From the NCBI GenBank assembly GCA_023055425.1, contig JALGPY010000006.1:69286127-69350126 (forward strand): 64,000 bases of DNA, in the 5' to 3' direction. Origin of the DNA: Linanthus parryae. Taxonomy: Eukaryota > Streptophyta > Magnoliopsida > Ericales > Polemoniaceae. The position numbers were made by a program, and so were the translations under genes. Position 1 is the first letter of the stretch. Each line of letters starts with the position of its first letter. The notes under the pieces are model-generated. The model was not told the DNA's origin. It ran no database searches and saw only the letters and a program-made list of their open reading frames with translations. Shown here one piece after another: positions 1 through 10,608 of the stretch.

Positions 1-157
1 AAAGGAAGAGAAAAGCTGGTGAAAACAAATTCAAATAATAGTTTTCCGGAAATGATCGGGTGTGGGTGATGTAGTAGATGATTGGGTGATACGGTGTAGC
101 TCACCTACGAAAACTCGCGGTGGTCGCACACGCGTTAACAACTAAAATAAATAGAAC
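1..157. mobile_element. Element G, left remnant (LTR-like sequence)
   Basis: This is the sequence just left of Tat element A. With A and one copy of its 5-bp duplication removed, it joins directly to 21264-21420. That right part ends in ggggtgttaca, which on the minus strand is a TGTAACACCCC start, a common 5' end of plant gypsy LTRs. I therefore read 1-157 plus 21259-21420 as one LTR or LTR-adjacent piece into which A inserted. No coding sequence is visible and its other end lies outside the window. Confidence 0.45.
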
Positions 158-783
158 TGTGCACAAGAGATTCCGGCAGGGAGACCTCCGTGTACACCGT
201 ACGTAGTGGATCAGGGATCGCACAGGAAGAATAGGGGTGTGTGTAGGGAGAGAGCAAGTCAGTAGCAATGTCTGAGAGAGAGACAGAGGTTTGGCAGAGC
301 TTCCGCGTATGGCAGTGTGTTCTCCTTTGTATGGAAAGGTTAACGATATATATATACTGGAGAACATGACCGTTGTAGTGTGGTTAATGCGCCCATTAAT
401 GGCGGCTTAATTAGTTTAACCATAACGGCACGTTCGTCCGAGTATATAGGAACCGTTAGAGCACGTGGTGCGCGAGTACCGGAACCGTTACGAGGTTGAC
501 CGGGTTTGACCGGATTGACCGGGTCTAGGGAGCTCGTGCCATAGATCTCTCAAAACAGTTACTAAAGGTCGCGCGCGGGCTTGGCTCGCACGCGACAGGG
601 CTTACTCTAGCCTCCAAACCACAAAGTCCCTACAAGTCCCGTGCAGTGGTATGCGAGGGCTCTGTCTCGCAGCCCCCACATGGATCAGCTCGGCTGGTGA
701 TCCTGTGTGTGTGGAGCGCAATATGGTGTGCTGGATGGTTGCCACGTGGCCTAGATCTGCCATGTCATAAAGCAGTATCTACA
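158..783 (-). repeat. 3' LTR of element A
   Basis: It begins tgtgcacaag and ends gcagtatctaca, and matches 20633-21258 without indels. The only difference I see is g/a within gtggagcgcaat versus gtggagcacaat. On the element's sense (minus) strand a TATA run (345-357, tatatatata) is the likely promoter core. Upstream of it in that direction are several AACGG/CCGTT MYB-type cores (about 370, 421, 451 and 483), which are also kept in the diverged LTR at 60863-61470. Three tandem TTGACC boxes lie at 496-520. Confidence 0.95.
496..520 (+). promoter_or_regulatory. Triple W-box cluster in the LTR of A
   Basis: TTGACC occurs at 496, 506 and 515, all on the plus strand and 9-10 bp apart. In the minus-strand element this is about 140 bp upstream of the TATA run. 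TTGAC(C/T) is the known WRKY core. The same cluster is in the other LTR at 20971-20995. The older Tat LTR at 60863-61470 has only one copy at the matching place, so the triplet was expanded or retained in A. Regulation by WRKY factors is inference. Confidence 0.5.
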
Positions 784-797
784 TTAGCCCCCTTTCT
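784..797 (-). other. Polypurine tract of element A
   Basis: On the minus strand this reads AGAAAGGGGGCTAA and abuts the 3' LTR. The same tract abuts the LTR of the second Tat copy (61471-61484). It would prime plus-strand DNA synthesis. Confidence 0.85.
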
Positions 798-1208
798 GCG
801 CGTGAAGGCTCATAGCTGTATAGGCTTCCATGCGCGGAAACCAACATGCGCGTCGTCGCCACGCACCAATTCAAATACGGGTAGGTTCAGCCCCCGTGCG
901 TGTCATTATGACCTAAAACCCCTAGAGTCGTGCCGTCTGACCTTTAGGGTTTTAGGCGTGACGTCAGCCCGTCCTGTGATTGCGCGACACGACGGTGACG
1001 GTTGCGATTCGATTACTGAAGGGACGCAACCCTTCATTCTTCTGGATAAATACCTTGTATCCCATTATTGCAAAGCATTACTTCTTTCTCTTAAAGTGAA
1101 TGGTACCCGGAGATCTTCGAGAGCAGATCCAGATAATCAATCACCAGTTCAGAACTGCAAATCGTATTCTCCAATTGTGTATATCCAAGCAAGCTTCAAG
1201 GAAACAAG

Positions 1209-1463
1209 GTTGGCCTCGTTTACTTTTGATTTAAAATACCAGTGCTTGCCTTGAACCGCGTTGAATCTGTAAATCCATGAAATTTGTGAAGAGGCTTTTG
1301 ATCTTTGAACCCGCTTCGTTTTAATCTTTCAACAATATCAACTCCCCAATTTCTGAAATCGGTACCGGAACTGTTTGCTTTGGTTTGCATAGATCTCAAA
1401 TTCCAAAATTCAAACTGAAGTGTGGTGTGGTATTTCTCCCCCCTTTTTCTTGCCCTTTCGCAG
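1209..1463 (+). other. Predicted 5'-leader intron of the antisense gene
   Basis: The donor is AACAAG|GTTGGC. The acceptor is a long pyrimidine run ending TTTCGCAG, three bases upstream of the ATG at 1466. In A2 the same donor context (AACAAG|GTAGGC, 61883/61884) and acceptor (TTCCGCAG, ending 62207) are kept, although the intron there is about 324 bp instead of 255 bp. Conservation of splice signals with a changed intron length supports a real intron. Confidence 0.65.
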
Positions 1464-1465
1464 GA

Positions 1466-4400
1466 ATGGCCAAGACAAGAGTAACCAGACCCGTCAAGGA
1501 AGATGAAGAGATGCCGGAGCTTCCGCAGGCTCTGTGGCGTAAAGCCCCCTTTTTGGGTGGGAAGGATTTTTATCATGCGAGGATAAAGGCGAAGAGAATG
1601 CCTGATCCTGTTCCTGTTGAGCAATTGCTGACGTTGACTCGCCCAGTTAACTCAGCCCTGCTCGAGTGGGTCGGTTCCGAGGATGTAGTCCGATTGGGGA
1701 TCGAGAACGGGCACTTCCCGTATACTGCGATTTCTACTCAAGCGTTCGTCCAGAAATTGGACTATATGGATGAGTGGATCGACCACGTGTTGGATCATCA
1801 CGCCGAGACTCTTGATAAAGCCGGCATTTTCTTTGCTATCCGTGCTATGAAGGGTGCTGCCGTGAAGTTGGATCAGTCCATGCTTCTAGACCTTCTATCC
1901 CGTTACTCGCCCGCGACTCACACGTTTCATTTTGCGGAGTTCGAGGCTGCCCCCACGCTCGAGGACGTTCAGATGCTGTATGAGCTTTCCCCCATGGGTG
2001 AGGTGGACCCCTTGAGTCACCTGAGGACATCTGCTGAAATGGCCTTGTACGCGCAGATGGAGGAGTGCCTAGCAGAGGTAAAGAAAATCTCCACTCGGTG
2101 GACCACTACAAAGCCTCTTCCGAACTGGCAGCTGGTGGATACGTCTGCGAAGAATACCTGGAACAAGTGGTTGCAGTACTTCTTCCGCGACTATGCGAAC
2201 AGCAGCATTACCAAGAAGCTTCAGAGCGAGAACCCGGAGGCCGAGAATTACGTAGAGGGCAAGGGTTATCACTTAACCCTTTGTGCCTTTCTCTGTGCTT
2301 GGCTGTCGAGGTATCTGATTGATGGTCACCCCCATGACGGGGTCTTCTACCATGTGCTGCCACTTGCCGTGAGGCTCGCTCTTGGCCAGAGAGTCGCACT
2401 CGGACCCTTGGTCCTGGGGACGCTATATTACAGGCTGGATCAGCTGGTTCTGGCGATGAGGGAATCGCGTGGCCGCCTCGATGTTCTGACCTTCGTCAAT
2501 ATCAGCTTTTTGACAATGTGGGTTTTCGAGCGCTGGCCGTCTTATGCTCCAACTCCCCTCCCACTTGATAAGTGGTGTCCCCCAGGCGAGACAGAAGCGC
2601 GCAACAGCGGAAGGGCTGCGAGATGGTTTGGAGCAAGCAACACCAAGTGTACTTGGAGTTTGATATGCGACAAACGAAAGGAGTTTACTGCCAGGCCCTA
2701 TGCCACACGCGTTGAGAATGTGCGGTGGTTCCCAAAGCTATACCCTTCCAAAGGTATGGTCTTGTCAGAAGACCTTCTCTTTGAAAAGGGACCGCATTTC
2801 CACGAGCGCTATCGTGAGTTCTTTTGTTGGTGTCTGCGAGGTTCCCTTCCTGCCCTTGCAGAGCATATTCGTGAGCTCGCGCCAAGGTATGAAAGGCTTA
2901 CAGTGGATGTTGACCCCACTCGGGTCTCTCCTCAGTTTGGTTTTGATGCAGTGGCCCCATCGATCTGGCCCCAGTCTATTATCAGAGGGTGCTATAAGCG
3001 TTTGCTGACAAAGGAGTGCAAGACGGTCCTCATGAGCAATCTTCCCTTTGAGCAGCCTGCGGGAACTCGCAAGGGTGGTTGTTCTCAGAACTGGATCGCA
3101 TACTGGGTTGCCCAGCAAACGAGGATTGAGACGGAGGCGGCGGCGCAGCCAGGAAGGGCCCCCTTGATCAAGAGAAACTCTTTTCCGTTTCGCCCCAATT
3201 GCAGTTTGAGCGAGTCTGAGTATGGTTGCTACTCGCTGTGGGACCGCGAGAATCATTTGTGCCCCGACTTCATTCTGAAGGAGCAAGTCGACGCAATCAA
3301 GAAGGGTGACGCGCAGGTCATCAAATATAGCAAGGCGTTTGCTGAGGTAAGCAATTTCCTTATGTGCTTTAAGCTTTTTGGTTTCCCTGCGCTGATGCTT
3401 TTTGTTCTGTGCTGTTTCAGTGTCATGTGCGGAGGTTCGCAGCTGGTGATCGCTCCAAATCGCTGGTGGACACCATTGTTGCCACCAGAAGGAAGGGGGA
3501 GTCGTACCGGCTAGCATGGAGGATGGATGCCGAGGTCGAAACAAAGGTTCGCGGAGTCATGAACACTTTTGCTGACTCGCTGATAGACAACCCTCCGGCT
3601 CCGTCTCCTCCTAGAGATGACCCGTCCCCTCCAGCGACTGCGGCGCCGAGAGTGAAGAGACCTAGGCAAAAGGGAATTACAATTTCTTCCCCTAGGAGTG
3701 CTCCAGCTTCTCCCCCAGTGAGGTCCCTTTCCATCAAGGACAAAGGCAAGGGTCGTATGCCCAGCAAAGCGCGAAAAGATCTCGCAGTTGAGACTTTCAT
3801 TCCATTCAACCAAGAGGAGGAAGAGAGACAGGAGCCCCAGGCAAGTGATGAAGAAGAAGAAGCAACAGTTGTGATGTGCGAGGAAGAATCAGGAGGTACT
3901 TCCGTCGCATCTCCTTGCCCTTTATCTTGACTTCTTTGTAGTTCTTTTCTTTGAACCAAATATGTATTCGCAGATGATGATGATGAAGCCGTTGATGGCC
4001 TTGTGGCCAAGAGGCAAAAGAGAGATGCCCATTCTGGCATTTCAGATGATCCTATAAGCGAGGATGTTCTTGCTGAATCCCGGAAGACAGCCGCGGAGGC
4101 TGCTGAAAGAAGAAGGCAGCGAGAGGAAGAGGAGCTCGAGCGTGTGAAACAGCGGAGCCTCGAGGAGCAGCATGTTGACGACTTGGTGCGTCCAGTTGGC
4201 GAGGAAGACGAGCTTCCCGAAGAAGTGGCTCCTCATGTGGAGGAGGAAGATGAGGTTCCTGGAGAGGATGCAGCAGAGCTAGAGCAAGTCCAAGCGGACT
4301 TCGCAGAGATCGCAGGTGGCGATAAAGGTGAGATCTTCAATCTCGCAGTTACTTATAGAGATGTAATTGTGGGTGCGTTAAAGCACGGTGTGTCAAAGCC

Positions 4401-5752
4401 TGACATTCGCCGTTGGTTGGTAAGCAAATGCGGAGAACCCTCAGGTAATTATTTTGAGTGATATGCGCATACTAGGCTGTAGCCACTTGAGGCAAAATCA
4501 TGACTGGTTTACTCGCATCCCAGGTCACGCTTCTCTTAAATATTTGCTTAGTGAGGATACACTGATAGGGCACGGTTCCACGTCCCTAGTGTATGATGAG
4601 GATACCTCGATCCCACCTTCGCGTGGAGGTGCTTATTCTTGGATTTAGTAAAGATAGCGAAATAACTTATAACACAAGTTACCTCACATTATCGCATTTG
4701 GCATCGCAGGTCATGCTGAGGAACCTGAGCTAGAGCAGAGAAGTCAGCCTTCTGCATCCCATGTTCCAATTTCGAGCTCCCATACCGAGAAGCCCGTCGC
4801 AGCCGCTGGACACGCAAGTGAGCATCTCGAGGATGTCATCGAACTCTCCGATGATGTCGAAGCTGATGCTGTGCCGATGGACGAAGGTGTCCGTACCGGT
4901 GGTGAGGGAGAAAGGACAAGTGATGCTAATGTTTTCGCATCTGGGAGTGTCCTCCGTCCTGCAACTTCGGCTGTCCCCTCGCCTCCGGCGATGACCGAGC
5001 CGGAAGCACCTATTCCTGCGTGGAGCATTTGGGGCTCGCAGGTTGGGAATGTAGTCGCAGCTGGTGCGGCCTACACTCTTCCTCCTGACTATGAGAGGTT
5101 GGAGCTCGCAGCTGATAGGAGAGCTATGGAGCGAGGGCAGTCTTCGAACAACCCAGTGGCCCGCATCCCTTCTCTTCATGAAATTCTGGAAGGCACTGGT
5201 AAGTAAAGATTTACCGTTCGCACGTCGCATTATTTGCTTGCGAGTTCTGACATTATAACCATTTTTGATGTCTCAGGTTTGAAGCAAACCGATGTAGACT
5301 GGGTGGTTCGAATGCGTCTCAGATACCCCCGATCGTTTGTGAGATCTCTGGAGATCGGACCTTTCGACAGGAGGCTATTCCTTACTGAAGCCATCTGGAT
5401 ACTGGAGCAGCTGTCTGCGGCTACACCTGCGACCATTTCGGCCCTGAGTGCTGAATTGCTGTGTGGCATGTGCCAAAATCTCTTGTTCAAAGTCCAAGGC
5501 AGACTTGGTTTCAAATTCCTCAAGGACAGAGTTACACTGATTCGCGCAGCTGTAACTTTGAATCTCGGTCACCAGAATCTCGCAGCTGAGATGCAGAAGG
5601 TGGAGCAGCAAAAGCAAAAGGTTGATGAAGCTTTGAAGCTGTATCATGAAATGAATGCCAAGTGCGAGCAACTGAAGCAAGAAGTGAAACAAGTGGAGAA
5701 GCTGAGCGGGCAGTTCGAGCCCCAAGATTCCTTAATCAAGAATTTGTTTTGA
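1466..5752 (+). CDS. Five-exon antisense gene: plant-mobile-domain-like protein with coiled coils
   Basis: I join exons 1466-3346, 3421-3895, 3974-4444, 4710-5198 and 5277-5752 (introns of 74, 78, 265 and 78 bp, all GT...AG). Phases fit exactly and the sum is 3792 nt, or 1263 residues. The N-terminal ~480 residues resemble the plant mobile domain (PMD, the MAIN/MAIL1 family and TE-borne relatives). The key motif is near residue 150: ATHTFHF, then TLEDVQMLYELSPMGEV. Leu/Trp-rich helices and FFCWCLRGSLPAL (~450) follow. The middle is proline-rich and acidic with basic patches (VKRPRQK, AKRQKR) that could be nuclear signals. Coiled coils lie in exon 3 (~825) and near the C-terminus (~1205-1250). 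The start ATG sits just after a leader-intron acceptor. The gene lies opposite to the retrotransposon, between the integrase 3' region and the 3' LTR. Extra ORFs, including antisense ones, are known in Tat elements. Function is unknown. PMD proteins act in silencing and gene regulation, so a nuclear role is plausible. Confidence 0.78.
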
Positions 5753-6175
5753 CTTTTCGAATCTTGAAAAGAAAACAGGAAAATGGCTGAGACATTAATG
5801 TAATGTTTTGAAACATTAATGTAATGTTGCTAGGGTTTCTCCCCCCTCTTTTTTTTTTAACAACAAACAGTGAGTTTGCCCGGTTTGCCCTTATCGGGAT
5901 TTGATTGGACATTTCTGTGCATATCCAATTATGACATCAGCAATTGATTTTCTGCTTGATTTTCGCGCTAATTTCTCGGCAGATAAGCACGCTTCCGTTG
6001 GGAAGTCCATCCGAATCATGACTATCCGTCATTTATTAGGATACGCAACCGAATCGTCGTAGCCTTTAGTAGGGTAATTGATTATTACCGCTTTTCAAGG
6101 CGTAAGTGATTGAACTTACCCTCTTTTTGAATTTTGCTGACTCATCTTAGGTTACCGAAGAGTCTCCACAGGGCC

Positions 6176-6183
6176 TATATAAA
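6176..6183 (+). promoter_or_regulatory. TATA box of a possible second antisense transcript
   Basis: TATATAAA lies in the GC-flanked context gggcctatataaaccc, a typical plant core promoter. A start site near 6207 would place ATG 6219 close to the 5' end. The downstream 115-codon frame is unrecognised, so the unit may be non-coding. Confidence 0.35.
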
Positions 6184-6613
6184 CCCTGTCTTTGCCATTT
6201 GGGTTCTTCATCCCAAACATGTGCTTTGCCGTGAGTCCTTACGACTGCTGGCTTCAACGCTTGTTTTTCGTTGATTCATGGCAACTTCAAGTTTTGAATC
6301 CTGAGTTTGCGCTTTGTGCTATAGAAGTAGTTTCCAAGATCCACTTTATGAGGCTTATTGCTGTTTATAACCATCATAAAGAGGATGCAGATAATACCTC
6401 ATGTGTGTTCGAAGAAATTTCTTCGTGTATTATGCGTGCAGGTCATGTTTCCGGCCGCCTCGTGGTGAGGTGCAGCGCCGAAGTGACCGTGCTACCGTCT
6501 CGTAATGACCGGCGGAATTCTTCTCCAGCATCCCTGGAGGAGGGTTTCTTGCCTCTTCGTTCTTGAACTCAGGAGGCTCGCCAATGCCCTTGTCTATCAG
6601 GACAAGGAACCCA

Positions 6614-6684
6614 GTACCAGAGGAATGACGGCTTCCCCTGTTTTGCACGACTGCATACGTCGGAACAGGTGGTTCCTCTGGTAC
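6614..6684. repeat. Long inverted repeat (hairpin)
   Basis: GTACCAGAGGAA (6614-6625) is perfectly inverted at 6673-6684. A second, inner stem (CCTGTT / AACAGG) and a third (CGAC / GTCG) nest inside. The whole 71 bp can fold into a multi-segment stem-loop. Confidence 0.7.
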
Positions 6685-7254
6685 ATATCTTGATCAGACA
6701 GGGGTCTCGTCAGATCCTAAGATCTTTGGACGTCGATTCACCCAGATCTGGCCGCTAGGGATGTAGCGAATGGCGAGTTGATCTCTTCGCAGATGCATCC
6801 TACTTGCTACAGATCTTTGGCCGCAGATCTGCGTATTGCACAGCCGGTGTTAGGACCGTTGGGCTCATCCCTCTTCAGTTAGGATTCCCGCGATGTGTAA
6901 CTTCGTGCTTGTAAGTTACTTTTCGAATGTATTGTAAGCCATGTTGGCTGCTGTAGTTAGATTCGAGCTTTTCGCTTGTAAGCTGTTATCTAGATGGATA
7001 AATTGTAAGTCATTTGACTCATAATGATATGTAGCTTTTGTATTATCTGCTCTCTTTGCAACAAAATACAATTTCGCATGCGTTTCGGCTTGTTTTGCCT
7101 TGCATAATGCCATGTAATGATTTCACATATGCGACGTCAATGCGCAGATGTTTCGCTAGATCATTCGAGATCGTAATTTCGCAGATGTGCCATTTTGATG
7201 GATGGGCTTGCAGTTGGTCGTTGTAAATCATATGAAATCATGTTCACAACTTTA

Positions 7255-8565
7255 CTATCGTAACAGATAGTTTTTTTTAACAGATCAATTAAGATCGTTA
7301 AGTGGTGTGAATTGCTATCATAGAAGATAGGCTTTATTATAGAATTGCTTGAGATAGTTTTTCGCATAAATTGCTATCGCAGCTGATAGACCTTTAGAAG
7401 ATCTAGCAAGATGGTTCTGTAGTTACGTTGCCATCGCAACAGACGGGCTTGGGTGATCAACTAAAATCACTTTGCGTATAAATTGCTACCGTAACAGATA
7501 GGCTTAAGAAGATCATATAAGATCGCATTTGTGTAAACCGCTATCGTGAGAGATAGGATTTTGATGATCGATTGAGATCGTTTTTGTATTTTGCTGCTAT
7601 CATAAGAGATAGGCTTTGGATGACCACTTAAGATCGCATTTGTATTGGCTGCCATCGTAAGGGAAGGGCTTTAGATGATCAATTAAGATCGTATTTGTGT
7701 TGACTGCTATCGCGAGAGATAGGCTTTGATGATCACTGAAGATCGCATTTGCGTTTGGCTGCTATCGTAAGAGATAGGCTTTAGATGATCAATTAAGATC
7801 GTGTGTGTCGACTGCTATCGTGAGAGATAGGCTTTGATGATCACTTAAGATCGCATTTGCGTCCGGCTGCTATCGTAAGAGATAGGCTTTAGATGATCAA
7901 TTAAGATCGTATGCGTTGACTGCTATCGTGAGAGATAGGCTTTGATGATCACTGAAGATCGCATTTGCGTTTGGCTGCTATCGTAAGAGATAGGCTTTAG
8001 ATGATCAATTAAGATCGTGTGTGTCGACTGCTATCGTGAGAGATAGGCTTTGATGATCACTGAAGATCGCATTTGCGTTTGGCTGCTATCGTAAGAGATA
8101 GGCTTTGATGATCAATTAAGATCGTATGCGTTGACTGCTATCGTGAGAGATAGGCTTTGATGATCACTGAAGATCGCATTTGCGTTTGGCTGCTATCGTA
8201 AGAGATAGGCTTTGATGATCAATTAAGATCGCGTTTGTATTTGCTGCTATCGTAAGAGATAGGCTTTGATGATCAATTAAGATCGCATTTGCGTTTGGCT
8301 GCTATCGTAAAAGATAGGCTTTAGATGATCGATTGAGATCGCGTTTGGCTGCTATCGTAAAAGATAGGCTTTAGATGATCGATTGAGATCGCGTTTGCTA
8401 TCGTAAGAGATAGGCTTTGATGATCACTTAAGATCGCATTTGCGTTTGGCTGCTATCGTAAAAGATAGGCTTTAGATGATCGATTGAGATCGCGTTTGCT
8501 ATCGTAAGAGATAGGCTTTGATGATCAATTAAGATCGCGTTTGTATTTGCTGCTATTGCAGCGAA
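7255..8565. repeat. ~54-bp tandem repeat array in the 3' region of A
   Basis: I count about 24 monomers of roughly 48-58 bp. They are degenerate at the left end and very regular from about 7700 to 8560. Each monomer has two dyads: CTATCG(T/C)(A/G)AGAGATAG (5-bp arms) and a GATC...GATC segment (e.g. GATCAATTAAGATC). In 7690-8220 two monomer types alternate (AATTAAGATCGT versus ACTGAAGATCGCATTTGCG), giving a ~108-bp higher-order unit. Hypervariable tandem repeats between pol and the 3' LTR are known in Tat/Ogre elements and can seed satellites. The array stays inside A. Confidence 0.92.
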
Positions 8566-8776
8566 TAAATCATTGTTAACAGTAATAACAAATTAAATAG
8601 AGCGATATAAACAGCTAGAAATATGAACTTCTCATTTGGGAGAATCCTTTTATTATAACATTCTCATATGGGAGAGATAGGATTACAATCCTCTCATATG
8701 GGAGAGGAGATTGCGTTAATCATAGCCACATGAGACATTAAGCAACGTTATCATAAAACGTATGAAATAAGAGAAG
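8566..8776. other. Spacer with three short hairpins
   Basis: This lies between the tandem array and the end of the integrase frame. The words tctcatttgggaga, ttctcatatgggaga and ctctcatatgggagag (about 8631-8707) are three copies of one small stem-loop with CTCTC/GAGAG-type arms. No coding potential was seen. Confidence 0.55.
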
Positions 8777-9980
8777 TCAAGGATAGTACTTCTTGATCCA
8801 GCGCATGTTGACTGAGCTTGGAGTTGAGGTTGTGCCGTGCAACCTTCGTATGCTGCAGTAGCCGCTATCGAAGACTTCTGTGACTTCGAAGGGTCCTTCC
8901 CAATTAGCTGCGAACTTTGGGTGAGTTGCTTCTCGCATGCAGTGGTCAGATGCGCGCAAGACTAGGTCGCCAACTGCGAAATCCCGTCGCTGGACTGTCT
9001 TGTTATAGGCGCGAGCAATTCTCTCTTGGTACCGCTTGTTAGTCCTTTTGGCTTGTTCTCGCTTTTCTTCCAGCAAGACTAAATCATGATCGCGTTGATT
9101 TTCATAGAGTGCATGGAAGGCCAACCTCGCCGAATTGACTCTGACCTCCGCAGGTACTACAGCTTCGGCCCCATAACATAGTAGAAATGGCGAGGCCCCT
9201 GTAGGTGTCCTTGGAGAAGTTCTGTAGGCCCACAGAGCTATGTTAAGGGAGTCGGCCCACTTCTTGTGGTCATCTGCGACCATCTTGCTCAGAATTCTCA
9301 ACAGCGTTTTGTTAGTCGCTTCGGCTTGTCCGTTTCCCTTTGGATAATAGGGGGTAGAGCATATCTGCCTGATATTGTACTCCGCGAGTTTCGTAGCTAC
9401 CTGACGATTAACAAAAGGAGTACCGTTATCTGAAAGAATAGTATTTGGGATTCCGAACCTGCATACGATGTTTTCCTGGATGAAGTTAACCACAGCCAGC
9501 GCGTTTGCCGTCTTCAGTGGTATTGCTTCCACCCATTTGGTGAACAGCTCGGTTGCAGTGAGAATGAAATGGTTCCCATGTGACGTTGGTCGGATGGGTC
9601 CGATGAAGTCCAAAGCCCATGTGTGAAATGGCCATGGCGTCCCTAATGCATGTAGATCCACGGCGGGAGCGTGCACTAGGTTCCCTTTGAATTGGCATTC
9701 TTGGCAGCGTCGCACCTTGGTGCGGCAATCGACTTCCATCGTGGGCCAGAAGTATCCGATTGAGAGGAGTTGTCTGCATAATTTCGCACCTCCCTGGTGT
9801 TCCACCTGATGAGAAAGGTCCATGACTTCTTGTGCTTCCCTGCCGTCTAGGCATCGCAGCAAGTTACCCTCGTGACCTTTTCGCCAAAGCAGGTTTTCCT
9901 GAACCAGGTATCGAGAGGCTTTCCTCTTCAATTTGTCGGCTTCTTTTCTCGATTCGGGTACGGTGCCCTGGGTGAGGAAT
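8777..9980 (-). CDS. Element A pol, 3' part: integrase
   Basis: This is the C-terminal part of the Tat polyprotein, separated from the RT part (15445-17846) by chromovirus H. Without H and one duplication copy, the frame runs on without a break from 15445 into 9980. The two pieces total 1202 codons including the stop. Visible parts are a zinc-binding N-terminal region (H-H...CQEC), then the DDE core: LDFIGP, a second Asp in LSDNGTPF, and Glu in KGNGQAEATN. A C-terminal GDLVL/GPFEV-type domain ends the protein. All three catalytic residues are present. It would insert the element's cDNA into the genome. As it stands it is cut off from its own start, so it is inactive unless expressed separately. 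Confidence 0.9.
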
Positions 9981-10559
9981 TGATGCAGGAGCAGACGATC
10001 CAGATGAAGCTGAACTGTCAGATGCGACTAATTTGGCGCTTCTCTACCATGAGATGGAAGATAAGCGCAAGGGACGGAGGAAATTGCAGCTTTTGGTGTC
10101 GCCGCACTGTTCGGGCCATAACTTTGGCTACGGGTATCAGAATGACGCGAGCCACCCCAATTCGGAAAGCTCTCGACGAGACGCACGACGTCCCGGGGTC
10201 CATCTTCATCCCCAAATTCCGCTGTTTGACCCTTCAAACAGGCGTTTTTAGTTATTTTTTACTATTTTTGGTAACATTTCTATTGCTTATTAGGACCTCA
10301 GTTTGAAACCGTTTTGGGTCAAACTTTCACGTACGTGTTTCTTTCAATAAGGCCAAACTGTTGGGCCAATTTCGGGATTTTGCCATTTTTGGCATATTTT
10401 ATGATTTCAGCTATATATGCCCGGCTTGTGGGCAGAATTGAGGAGTTTTTGAGTTATTGATATTTTCTTCGAACCCTAGAGAGCCTCTCTACTGGTTTAT
10501 GCCCTTTTATTCGTTGTTCTGCTGCGTTTGATCCCTCGCCTCGATTCAATTCGGCGTCA
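9981..10559 (+). repeat. 5' LTR of element H
   Basis: Starts tgatgcagga and ends ttcggcgtca. A TATA-like tatatatg lies at 10412-10419. It carries the same short coding segment that serves as the polyprotein C-terminus in the 3' LTR. Confidence 0.95.
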
Positions 10560-10562
10560 GGT

Positions 10563-10574
10563 TGGTATCAGAGC
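10563..10574 (+). other. Primer-binding site of H (tRNA-iMet type)
   Basis: TGGTATCAGAGC begins three bases after the LTR end. This is the standard plant initiator-Met primer-binding sequence. Confidence 0.9.
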
Positions 10575-10608
10575 TCAGTTCGGCGTGGGAGGAAGATCAC
10601 CATCGACG

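Larger units (their letters stand above)
784..1465 (+). promoter_or_regulatory. Promoter and 5' leader of the antisense gene in A
   Basis: This segment lies between the 3' LTR and the start codon of the plus-strand gene. It contains a telobox-type word (TTAGGGTTT, 944-952), a perfect TGACGTCA bZIP/CRE palindrome (959-966) and a weak TATA-like ggataaatac near 1044. Copy A2 keeps the telobox word (61632-61640), the general layout and a one-base variant of the CRE (TGATGTCA). A leader intron with a conserved donor and acceptor follows (1209-1463). The motifs are seen directly. That they act as the promoter is inference. Confidence 0.55.
5753..7254. other. Non-coding 3' region of A, with a possible second promoter
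   Basis: No protein I can recognise is encoded here. Just past the antisense gene a short unit, acattaatgtaatgtt, occurs twice (about 5793-5827). A good TATA box (TATATAAA, 6176-6183) is followed by an open frame on the plus strand from ATG 6219 to 6566 (115 codons), which matches nothing I know. A long inverted repeat lies at 6614-6684. From about 6900 on, degenerate versions of the tandem array begin to appear. Confidence 0.6.

Noticed and set aside
646..1254. 202-codon plus-strand frame across the LTR end and leader
   Set aside because: It crosses the LTR boundary and purine tract, is not conserved in A2, and resembles no protein.
4454..4648. 64-codon frame between exons 3 and 4 of the antisense gene
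   Set aside because: It lies inside the 265-bp intron. The phase-compatible splice joins the flanking exons without it.
6192..6566. 124-codon frame near TATATAAA
   Set aside because: No recognisable domain; listed only as part of the non-coding region with a possible promoter.
7255..8565. Centromeric satellite
   Set aside because: The array is confined to the 3' region of element A, so by itself it is an internal element repeat.
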